36,562 nucleotides of DNA. Source: a virus. The stretch is from positions 1 through 36,562 of the IMG/VR virus record IMGVR_UViG_3300042111_000083. One strand, written 5' to 3'. How positions within the stretch are numbered: the first letter of the stretch is position 1; each line of letters starts with the position of its first letter. The translations under genes were made by a program, and so were the position numbers. Below the pieces are notes generated by a model. That model was given only the letters and a program-made list of their open reading frames with translations. It made no database searches and was not told the origin of the DNA. Below are positions 1 to 6,239 of this stretch, piece after piece.

Positions 1-29
1 GGAATTATTTAAACTAAAGGAAATACAAA

Positions 30-497
30 ATGGCACTATTTGGAAACAAAGATACAAAAGCTATTACAGGAACTGCAGCTGTGACTAACGGATCAGCTAC
101 ATTGACTGGAACAGGAACTGCTTTCACTACTGAATTGAAAACAGGAAATACTGTCGTAATAGCAACTGTAGAATATAGAGTCGTAAGTATTACTTCAAAC
201 ACAGTAGCAACTTTACATAAAAACTATGCAGGTTCAACTGCATCTGGTTTAACTATAAGTGCTAATGAGCAACCAGCATCTCTTAGTGATGCTGATCTTG
301 CGAGTGTTTATGGTGTAGATGCTACAGAAGCAACTATCGCTGCAAACAGACAAAAAGGTTTGACGACTCCAGGATGGGTAAAATATTCAACCTATACTGA
401 TGCGCAAAGTAATACAAGACATAAATCTGAAGTACTCGTAGCAATGTCATCTATAACAGGTGATGCTAACGACGATGCAGTACTAGCAGATTCGTAA
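30..497 (+). CDS. Putative virion structural protein (155 aa)
   Basis: The first half (about residues 10-80) is rich in Thr, Ala, Gly and Val in an alternating beta-strand pattern, as in phage decoration or tail-associated proteins. The C-terminal half contains TPGWVKYSTYTD and TRHKSEVLVAMSS, which I recognise from memory as resembling a conserved protein of T4-like marine phages usually listed as virion structural. A purine-rich AAAGGAAA lies before the ATG. The next gene is also structural-looking, and a hairpin separates the two. The precise role (head, neck or tail) cannot be told. No transmembrane segment or signal peptide is seen. Confidence 0.6.
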   Translation: MALFGNKDTKAITGTAAVTNGSATLTGTGTAFTTELKTGNTVVIATVEYRVVSITSNTVATLHKNYAGSTASGLTISANEQPASLSDADLASVYGVDATEATIAANRQKGLTTPGWVKYSTYTDAQSNTRHKSEVLVAMSSITGDANDDAVLADS

Positions 498-505
498 AAT
501 AAATA
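498..505 (+). promoter_or_regulatory. T4-late-like promoter element AATAAATA
   Basis: AATAAATA directly follows the stop codon of the first gene and lies upstream of the fibre-like gene at 580. T4 late promoters are defined by TATAAATA at -10. Similar elements recur in other gaps of this window. AT-rich DNA produces such matches by chance, so confidence is low. Confidence 0.3.
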
Positions 506-517
506 AAAATATAATCC

Positions 518-557
518 TAGAGTTGGGATGGTTAGATAAAAATAACCATCCCCTCTA
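518..557 (+). terminator. Strong intergenic hairpin, possible terminator or RNA-stability element
   Basis: GGGATGGTTA (525-534) is perfectly complementary to TAACCATCCC (543-552) around an 8-base loop. TAGAG (518-522) and CTCTA (553-557) extend the stem by 5 bp, leaving a TT bulge on the left arm. The G+C-rich stem stands out in this AT-rich genome. No T-run follows it, so it is not a textbook Rho-independent terminator. It could instead protect or process mRNA between two structural genes. Confidence 0.65.
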
Positions 558-579
558 TAACATAGAATAGGAAAACACA

Positions 580-1173
580 ATGGCTGATCAAAAAATATCA
601 GATCTAACAGCTGCAACCAGTGCTGCTGGTGCAGATCTATTTACACTCGTACAGGGTGGTTCAAATAAAAAAATAACAATAACAAACTTTTTAGCAAACT
701 TGAATTCTGCTGTGATAGTAAATTCAAATGGTGCTGACCAAGATACTCGTATCTCTGGAGATAATGATAACAATCTATTTTTCACAGATGCTTCTAGTGA
801 TAGAGTAGGTATCGGTACTGCTACTCCAGGACAAAAACTTGATGTTGCTGGAAACTTAGCGATATCGAATGGGTTTTTAACTTTTTCACAAACACCACAA
901 GCTGCAACAGGTAATGCTGCTGCAAGTTTAACAACAGCAATAACTAATTTTACTCTATCTTCTGGAGGTGATTCTCTATCTCTCGCAGCAGGTACAACAG
1001 GACAAGTTAAAATTATAAATGTTATAGCAGGTGCTGGAAGTGTATCAATTAACGTTGCAACTAGAGTTGGTTTTACAACAATTAATAGTAGTGTGGTTGG
1101 TGCTTCAATAACGTTATTAGCATTAACTAGTGGATGGATTATTCTATCAGCTAGAAATATGACAATAGCATAA
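580..1173 (+). CDS. Putative tail fibre / virion appendage protein (197 aa)
   Basis: The N-terminus (KISDLTAATSAAGADLFTLV) is typical of phage fibre or appendage proteins that attach to the virion. At residues 74-90 the DRVGIGTATPGQKLDVAG motif matches a linker found again and again in bacteriophage tail fibres. The C-terminal half is a Thr/Ser/Ala/Val-rich beta-type sequence ending in a strongly hydrophobic strand. No intramolecular chaperone (S74 peptidase) domain is present, and the protein is short for a full fibre, so it may be one part of a multi-protein fibre or a whisker. It lies downstream of a structural-like gene and the 518-557 hairpin. Confidence 0.6.
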   Translation: MADQKISDLTAATSAAGADLFTLVQGGSNKKITITNFLANLNSAVIVNSNGADQDTRISGDNDNNLFFTDASSDRVGIGTATPGQKLDVAGNLAISNGFLTFSQTPQAATGNAAASLTTAITNFTLSSGGDSLSLAAGTTGQVKIINVIAGAGSVSINVATRVGFTTINSSVVGASITLLALTSGWIILSARNMTIA

Positions 1174-1194
1174 TATATAATAAAGGTTTAAATT

Positions 1195-1416
1195 ATGACA
1201 TATGATGTAAAAAGTAAAATTGAAGAATATTCTAAAATATTAGTAGAAAAACAAAATTTTTTAGTTCAACTTCGTAATACAACAGCTCAAACTATAAAAG
1301 AGATTGATATGTTGACTGGTGCGATACAAGCATTAAATGAAATAGTTAGTTCAACTAAAGAAAAAGAAGAAACTTTAACCAAAGATAATGACAGAGCTAA
1401 AACTAGCGGAAAATAA
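1195..1416 (+). CDS. Small coiled-coil protein (73 aa)
   Basis: Not recognised. It is almost entirely heptad-like and charged (KIEEYSKILVEKQNFLVQL, then TIKEIDMLTGAIQALNEIV), which predicts one long amphipathic helix or coiled coil. It is followed by a Lys/Glu-rich tail. The gene overlaps the next by 29 bases, so the two are probably translated together. It could be an assembly chaperone or a structural accessory protein, but nothing shows which. Confidence 0.6.
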   Translation: MTYDVKSKIEEYSKILVEKQNFLVQLRNTTAQTIKEIDMLTGAIQALNEIVSSTKEKEETLTKDNDRAKTSGK

Positions 1417-1777
1417 TTTCCTAAGTTATGCTATTAAATATTATGATAATCCTACTATTGGAAATTTATCAGAATTTGAAGATGATTTAAAAAGATTTAT
1501 TCATCTTTCTAAACTGTTAAAAAGATATAAACTTTCTTTAAATATAGATGATTTAAAAGAAAGACTTATATTAAATCATATAATTATTATCTATAATCTT
1601 TGGGGAAAATCAGCAACTAAAATGTTATTCTTTAAGGTAGGTGAAGAAAATTGGGATGTATTAATTCCTTTCCTTACCTATCTTGGAAGACTGCCTGAGT
1701 TTATTCCAGATACAGCAGTTCGTACAACAAGTTTGTTGATTGATGAAAACGTACAAAAAAAATTAAGAGAAATATAA
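1388..1777 (+). CDS. Conserved-type phage protein of unknown function (129 aa)
   Basis: A helical protein with a central hydrophobic stretch (HIIIIYNLWGKSATKMLFF, about residues 63-81). This is followed by EENWDVLIPFLTYLGRLPE, a pattern I associate with small conserved proteins of T4-like marine phages. It starts inside the preceding coiled-coil gene, and its last base is the first base of the next gene's ATG (TAATG), which suggests coupled translation. No catalytic motif is visible. Confidence 0.6.
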   Translation: MTELKLAENNFLSYAIKYYDNPTIGNLSEFEDDLKRFIHLSKLLKRYKLSLNIDDLKERLILNHIIIIYNLWGKSATKMLFFKVGEENWDVLIPFLTYLGRLPEFIPDTAVRTTSLLIDENVQKKLREI

Positions 1778-2547
1778 TGGCAAATCTAGTAGTAGATAAT
1801 CTTATTGCTTTAAGAATTTTATATTTGCTTGTCACACCTTTCACAAAGACAAAAGCATATGAATATGGAATTATTGATGACAAAGGCAATTATCTTAAAA
1901 AATATTCAGAATTAAAAACTTCAGCAGAACGTGAATCATTTTCGTATTTGCATCGATTAGTTTTTAAATTAAAAATGTTATTAGCAAAACTTCCTGGAGG
2001 AGATAATCGTTTAAAGTCTATTGTAGCAGCATTATATTTAATTAAAGAATTTTATATTAAAAAAGAATCATTATACTTAGTTGAATCAAGATATAATGAA
2101 TTGTTATCATCTAATGAGAGAATGAATTTAGATGAACAAGAAGTAAAAGAATTTTTAAGAGATTTATATTTAACAGAAGAAGTACAAGAAGATATAGCAA
2201 ATGTCACAGGTGCTGGTGTAAGTACAGATGCCCCAGTTGTTTCAAAGAAAGCTGCAAGACGTTATGCTATGTTTAATGTTAAAGATTCTATATATGATAA
2301 ATTTAAAAATGGTAAAACTAAATGGACTCGTTGGTCTGAATATTTAAATTTAGAAGATGAAGGAGAAAATTTAATTTATAATTTTGCTCGTAAAAATCCT
2401 AAAGGAATTATAGTTTTAAAAAATGGTAATAAAATGAAAGCCATTCGTTTTAATCGTTATGGTGGTGGATCTTGGTCTTCTATTAAAAGAAATAAAGAAT
2501 CAAAAGAACAAGAAATAGCAAATATAGTAGCAACAGAATTGAATTAA
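1777..2547 (+). CDS. Phage protein of unknown function (256 aa)
   Basis: The N-terminal half carries TPFTKTKAYEYGIIDDKG and FHRLVF-type residues (SYLHRLVFKLKMLLAKLPGG), a pattern I recall from proteins widespread in marine phages that have no assigned function. The C-terminal third (about residues 148-235) is basic with aromatic residues (KTKWTRWSEYLN, then GIIVLKNGNKMKAIRFNRYGG) and could bind nucleic acid or another virion part. It shares one base with the upstream gene, and three bases separate it from the spanin-like gene. Confidence 0.55.
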   Translation: MANLVVDNLIALRILYLLVTPFTKTKAYEYGIIDDKGNYLKKYSELKTSAERESFSYLHRLVFKLKMLLAKLPGGDNRLKSIVAALYLIKEFYIKKESLYLVESRYNELLSSNERMNLDEQEVKEFLRDLYLTEEVQEDIANVTGAGVSTDAPVVSKKAARRYAMFNVKDSIYDKFKNGKTKWTRWSEYLNLEDEGENLIYNFARKNPKGIIVLKNGNKMKAIRFNRYGGGSWSSIKRNKESKEQEIANIVATELN

Positions 2548-2550
2548 TTT

Positions 2551-3213
2551 ATGTTTGAATTTTTAAGTATAAAATCATTAAGTAGTTTTTTCACATTATC
2601 AACATTATTTACATTAATACCTGATTTTGTGTTTCATGCAATATTTTTTACAGGTTTAGTAGGATTTATAATTACATCTATTCCTTTTATACCAATCCCA
2701 CTTAAATTTTTTTATCGTATAATGTTTTTAATTGTATTAATAGTAGGAACATGGTTAGAAGGATTAAATTATGCAAATAGTTCTTCTACAACTAAAAAAA
2801 TATTAAAAGAAAGTAAAGATAAAATAAAAACATACGAAAAGCAAATAAAAGATTTATCTGAAGCTTCAGATAAAAACTTAGAAAGAATAGTTAAAAGAAT
2901 AAATGAAAGAGGTGAAAATGTCCATGCAAAAGTATCAAAAATTATCCCTGACAATCTTAATAGGCAGTGTGCTCTTCCTTATGATGTCAAATTGCTCCAT
3001 AATGAAGCAATCACAGGTATCCCCGAAATACCCAATGCCACCAGAGGTGTTGATGGAAAGTCCAAAACAAATGAAAACGATAAAGTAGAATTAAAAACGT
3101 TATTAGAAACAACTGTTGATAATTACACAGAATGTAATATAATACGTGAGAAATTAATTGCTTTACAAAATTGGGTAAAAGAAGCAGAAAGATTACAAAA
3201 AAATGTCAGATAA
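2551..3213 (+). CDS. Putative inner-membrane spanin subunit, Rz-like (220 aa)
   Basis: The N-terminus has two strongly hydrophobic segments (about residues 24-46 and 52-70). A charged coiled-coil region follows (about 80-120: KKILKESKDKIKTYEKQIKD and onward). A conserved-looking patch comes next (NRQCALPYDVKLLHNEAITG, 137-156), resembling the C-terminal Cys/Pro/Leu-His region of many phage Rz-like proteins. Rz-type i-spanins anchor in the inner membrane and span the periplasm as a coiled coil, fusing the membranes at lysis. The strongest support is the nested lipoprotein gene at 2918-3088 in the +1 frame, the classic Rz/Rz1 arrangement. Two membrane segments instead of one is unusual. Another coiled-coil membrane protein is the alternative. 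Confidence 0.6.
   Translation: MFEFLSIKSLSSFFTLSTLFTLIPDFVFHAIFFTGLVGFIITSIPFIPIPLKFFYRIMFLIVLIVGTWLEGLNYANSSSTTKKILKESKDKIKTYEKQIKDLSEASDKNLERIVKRINERGENVHAKVSKIIPDNLNRQCALPYDVKLLHNEAITGIPEIPNATRGVDGKSKTNENDKVELKTLLETTVDNYTECNIIREKLIALQNWVKEAERLQKNVR
2918..3088 (+). CDS. Putative outer-membrane spanin lipoprotein, Rz1-like, nested in the Rz-like gene (56 aa)
   Basis: The gene lies wholly inside the Rz-like gene, in the +1 frame. I choose ATG 2918 over 2903 because AAGAGG (2907-2912) is a good ribosome binding site five bases upstream. The product has a basic start (MSMQKYQK) and a hydrophobic core ending LFLMMSNC, with Cys26 as the likely lipidated residue. A short mature part is Pro-rich (VSPKYPMPPEVLMESP), as in Rz1 o-spanins. 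The lipobox is imperfect, with Met at -3 and Asn at -1. Nesting, size, lipoprotein signal and proline content together make an o-spanin the best reading. Confidence 0.65.
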   Translation: MSMQKYQKLSLTILIGSVLFLMMSNCSIMKQSQVSPKYPMPPEVLMESPKQMKTIK

Positions 3214-3646
3214 CTATGAAAATAATAATGGTAATGGAAATGGAAATACTAAGTCACGTTTCGTTAAATTAACATCTGATATTGAATTACTTAAAACATT
3301 ATTAAATAAACTTGATAAAAATGTAGATAAATTAGCAGATGCTTCATTAGAAGTAAGTAAATTAATTTCTCAACACGAAGTAAGACTAGAAAATAACGAA
3401 CAAAAAAGTGAACATTTAAATAACGAAATACACGATTTAAATATGCGTATAATGGATGTGCATAAAGAAATTAAAGAAGTAAGCCATCATTTATCGAATA
3501 CAAGTTCGAATAATATTGAGAAATTAGCAAATAAAGTACAGAATATTGAACGTTGGAAATGGTATGCTGGTGGTGCTATTTTAGCTATTGCAATGGGTAT
3601 GGAATATAAGAATATATCCCAAATATTATTAAAAATATTTAATTAA
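3203..3646 (+). CDS. Coiled-coil protein with C-terminal membrane anchor (147 aa)
   Basis: After a low-complexity Asn/Gly start (NNNGNGNGN) comes a long heptad-like region (about residues 20-115). Then ERWKWYAGGAILAIAMGM appears, a Trp-flanked C-terminal membrane segment. This architecture resembles XhlA-type haemolysin or holin-accessory proteins, which end in a single membrane anchor after a coiled coil. It overlaps the spanin-like gene by 11 bases, which agrees with a lysis role. That role is an inference, and a virion-associated coiled-coil protein is possible. Confidence 0.55.
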   Translation: MSDNYENNNGNGNGNTKSRFVKLTSDIELLKTLLNKLDKNVDKLADASLEVSKLISQHEVRLENNEQKSEHLNNEIHDLNMRIMDVHKEIKEVSHHLSNTSSNNIEKLANKVQNIERWKWYAGGAILAIAMGMEYKNISQILLKIFN

Positions 3647-3651
3647 GGCAC

Positions 3652-3680
3652 TTTACATACAAGTTAAAATATAGTATAAT
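3652..3680 (+). promoter_or_regulatory. Consensus-like sigma-70 promoter before the primase gene
   Basis: TTTACA (3652-3657), a 17-base spacer and TATAAT (3675-3680), with TAG before and ATA after the -10 box. The spacer begins TACAAGT and ends ATATAG, nearly the same as at 15929 and 32720. The primase ATG at 3691 is only 10 bases past the -10 box, so the mRNA leader would be very short. Confidence 0.8.
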
Positions 3681-3690
3681 ATACGTTATT

Positions 3691-4719
3691 ATGTTGTTTA
3701 TTGACATTAAATACGTTGATTTAGTATCTCCAAAATTAAGGAATTTTAAAAAGAAAAACACTTATCTTTGGAACTTTAGTTGTCCAATATGTAAAGATTC
3801 TAAACGTAATGTATTGAAAGCAAGAGGGTTTATTTACAAGATTAAGAATAATTTAAACTTCAAATGCCATAATTGCAGTGCTAGTATGGGGTTGAGTAAT
3901 TTTTTAAAATTTATTGATCCTAAATTAGAAAGTGAATACAATGTTGAAAAATATAAAAGTAATTCTAAAGTTGGAGTCTCTAAAGAACCGATTAAAGACT
4001 TCTTTGACCAATTTAAACCAGAAAATGAGAAACAAACTATTTCTGTTCTTCCTAATGCTGAGTGTGTCACCACTCTACAAATTGAACATCCTGTTCGTAA
4101 GTACTTATCAAAACGTAAAATACCAACTGAATACCTTGCATCTTTATATTGGGTTAATACATTTAAAAAATGGGTTAATGAAAATATTGCACCAAAATTT
4201 GCTTCGATTGAAGAAGATCATCCAAGGTTAATAATACCATTTTACGATAAGAAAAAGAATTTACTTGCAATACAAGGACGTACTTTAGGAAAAGAATTAC
4301 CAAAGTATTATACAATTAAGACAAACGAGAAAAACGAAAAGATATTTGGTTTAGAAAAGTTAGATGAGAATAAGACTATATATGCTGTTGAAGGACCAAT
4401 TGATAGTATGTTCTTACCTAATGCTGTTGCTGTTGCAGGTACTTCTTTTGAAAGTAAAAGACTTTTAAAAAATAAAGAACGTGTAATAGTAATAATAGAT
4501 AATGAACCAAGAAATGTTGAAATTTGTAAATCTATATATAAGTGTATAAACTTAGGATATGGAGTTTGTTTGCTTCCTTCAAATATATCTGGTAAAGATA
4601 TAAATGAAATAGTTTTAAAACAACCTAAAATAAATATAGTAAATTTAATTAATGAAAATACGTATCGTGGACTAGAAGCAGAACTTGCTTTTAATAAATG
4701 GGTACGTTGTAAAATATAG
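3691..4719 (+). CDS. DNA primase, T4 gp61-like (342 aa)
   Basis: Makes RNA primers for lagging-strand synthesis, together with a gp41-type helicase that is not in this window. The N-terminal zinc-binding domain has CPIC (Cys31/34) and CHNC (Cys59/62). A TOPRIM-like catalytic core follows, with EGPIDS (Glu234) and the acidic VIIDNEPRN segment (Asp270). RLIIPFYDKKKNLLAIQGRT (about 179-198) is characteristic of phage primases of this type. The length is close to T4 gp61. The gene follows a perfect promoter, with almost no room for a ribosome binding site before ATG 3691. The downstream gene starts 7 bases after its stop. Confidence 0.88.
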   Translation: MLFIDIKYVDLVSPKLRNFKKKNTYLWNFSCPICKDSKRNVLKARGFIYKIKNNLNFKCHNCSASMGLSNFLKFIDPKLESEYNVEKYKSNSKVGVSKEPIKDFFDQFKPENEKQTISVLPNAECVTTLQIEHPVRKYLSKRKIPTEYLASLYWVNTFKKWVNENIAPKFASIEEDHPRLIIPFYDKKKNLLAIQGRTLGKELPKYYTIKTNEKNEKIFGLEKLDENKTIYAVEGPIDSMFLPNAVAVAGTSFESKRLLKNKERVIVIIDNEPRNVEICKSIYKCINLGYGVCLLPSNISGKDINEIVLKQPKINIVNLINENTYRGLEAELAFNKWVRCKI

Positions 4720-4726
4720 AGGAAAT

Positions 4727-5101
4727 ATGAGCGACGATAATAATACAATTGATATAACAAAAATACAAGAACAACAAAGACGTGTAGAACATGAACAAAA
4801 TGTTCTTCTTCAACCTCTTTGGAGATCTGTTATGAATATTAAGACACCAAGACAAGCTATATCTTGTGCTTCAGCAATGATTGTTGCTGGTAAAGATTTA
4901 CTTGTGTTAGAGTTAGGCAAAGATGTCGCTAGAAATTTTATTGATAATCTAAATTATGATACACTTGACTTAGTCACAAGCAAACAAATAGAAATACAAA
5001 GAGAGTTAGATAAAATAGCACAAGAAGCTATTTCTCCAACAGTAGTAAAAGCAGATTTTACTAAAAATAAAAACAAGGAAGAAAAAAATGACAAACAATA
5101 A
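4727..5101 (+). CDS. Hypothetical protein (124 aa)
   Basis: Not recognised. ATG 4727 is chosen because GAGGAA lies just upstream; a longer reading from an in-frame TTG at 4685 would overlap primase. The N-terminus is charged (QEQQRRVEHEQNVLLQPLW). A helical region follows (SAMIVAGKDLLVLELGKDVA), and the C-terminus is Lys/Asn/Glu-rich. No catalytic motif or membrane segment is clear. It overlaps the next gene by 14 bases and may be co-translated with it. Confidence 0.6.
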   Translation: MSDDNNTIDITKIQEQQRRVEHEQNVLLQPLWRSVMNIKTPRQAISCASAMIVAGKDLLVLELGKDVARNFIDNLNYDTLDLVTSKQIEIQRELDKIAQEAISPTVVKADFTKNKNKEEKNDKQ

Positions 5102-5288
5102 ATTCGATAGAACGATGGCAATATATTCTGCTAATCAAGAAATCGAGAAAAAAGAAAAAGCTTTATTGAGAGCAAGAAAAGAAGTTGAAATAAATGCGAA
5201 TGGAACTTCTGGATATTCTATTAAAGAAGGAAAAAATGCTGGTAAAGTGGTTGGTCATATTAAGAAAGATAAAAATATTATTGAGTAA
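5088..5288 (+). CDS. Small charged protein (66 aa)
   Basis: Not recognised. The N-terminal half is a charged helix (ANQEIEKKEKALLRARKEVE). The second half is glycine- and lysine-rich (GTSGYSIKEGKNAGKVVGHI), possibly a small beta hairpin. It starts inside the preceding gene after a purine-rich GGAAG stretch, an arrangement typical of phage operons. Confidence 0.55.
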   Translation: MTNNKFDRTMAIYSANQEIEKKEKALLRARKEVEINANGTSGYSIKEGKNAGKVVGHIKKDKNIIE

Positions 5289-5292
5289 TTAA

Positions 5293-5496
5293 ATGTTGAA
5301 TTGGTTATTTTATACCATTCCAGCAAACAAAAGACTACATTATGGAATTTGTTTATGGTTGGTTTTGTGGATTATACCTGAATACATACTTAAAATACAA
5401 TTTACAGTATTAATGCAATTTATAAACTTTATAACATACGATATAATGTATTTTCAAATGTTAAAGTGGGAAAATATTTTTAAGGATGATGAATAA
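5293..5496 (+). CDS. Small membrane protein (67 aa)
   Basis: Two hydrophobic, aromatic-rich stretches (about residues 17-38 and 39-56) predict one or two membrane spans, ending in a charged tail (WENIFKDDE). The function is unknown. Its stop codon shares one base with the ATG of the next gene. Confidence 0.5.
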   Translation: MLNWLFYTIPANKRLHYGICLWLVLWIIPEYILKIQFTVLMQFINFITYDIMYFQMLKWENIFKDDE

Positions 5497-5681
5497 TGCC
5501 AGCAAAAGATAAACAACCTGAAGTTATAGGACATAACGAAGAAACATTTGAGTTTTTTACCAAGTTAGCGAAAGAACATAAACAAAAAGTATTACGACAA
5601 AGTGAATTGATGAAAAATGTTGATATGAATAAAATAGATATAACAGAAATTCATAATATTATAAACAAAGCACATGAATAA
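5496..5681 (+). CDS. Small hypothetical protein (61 aa)
   Basis: Not recognised. A soluble, Lys/Glu-rich helical protein (FEFFTKLAKEHKQKVLRQSE). It overlaps the previous gene by one base and the following oxygenase-like gene by 8 bases, so it belongs to the same transcription unit. Confidence 0.55.
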   Translation: MPAKDKQPEVIGHNEETFEFFTKLAKEHKQKVLRQSELMKNVDMNKIDITEIHNIINKAHE

Positions 5682-6231
5682 AACTTGCTTGCATATTGAG
5701 AATAGACAATTAACTATATTTGATGACTTATATTCAGCAGCAGATAGAGAAAGACTTTATTCTTTTTGTTCAACTAGACATTTTACTACAGATGGAAGTG
5801 ACACAGCAAGATTAGAATATAAAGGCGATTTTAATTTATACTGCAATCTACTCGCAGGCAACCAATTACAACAATCAAACTTTCTTAATTTAGAAGGAAC
5901 TAAAGAAATACTCTCAATGCTTGATGGGTATGAGATTATTCAAGCAAGAGTTAATCTAAGTACACTCCACGATCGTAATCGTTTTCATTGTGATGCTGCA
6001 GGTTCAAACGATGTAAGAACTATATTATATTATCCTAATATGACATGGAATATTGAATGGGGTGGTTATACTATGTTCACAAATCAAAATATGAGTAAAT
6101 TAGAATATTGTTCTTTTTATATTCCAGGAAGAGCAATACTTTTTGATGGCACTATACCACATTGTATCTCATCACCAAGTCCATCAGCTCCAACTTATAG
6201 ATTCAGTTTTGTAATTCAATACTACAGATAA
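5674..6231 (+). CDS. Putative 2OG-Fe(II) oxygenase (185 aa)
   Basis: The double-stranded beta-helix signature can be read: HCD (His105, Asp107), a distal His163 in IPHCISS, and Arg176 in TYRFSF for 2-oxoglutarate. GRAILFDGTIPHC, with a hydrophobic strand before the distal His, is typical of prolyl-4-hydroxylase-like or phage Fe(II)/2OG dioxygenases. Such enzymes couple oxidation of 2-oxoglutarate to hydroxylation of a protein, nucleic acid or small molecule. The substrate is unknown. The gene sits directly before nrdA, and two more oxygenases lie between nrdA and nrdB. Confidence 0.72.
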   Translation: MNKTCLHIENRQLTIFDDLYSAADRERLYSFCSTRHFTTDGSDTARLEYKGDFNLYCNLLAGNQLQQSNFLNLEGTKEILSMLDGYEIIQARVNLSTLHDRNRFHCDAAGSNDVRTILYYPNMTWNIEWGGYTMFTNQNMSKLEYCSFYIPGRAILFDGTIPHCISSPSPSAPTYRFSFVIQYYR

Positions 6232-6239
6232 AAAAAAAT

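Noticed and set aside
3222-3250. Asn/Gly low-complexity repeat at the start of the 147-aa coiled-coil gene
   Set aside because: Short and imperfect (GGTAAT, GGAAAT units); common in AT-rich genomes and probably a flexible linker.
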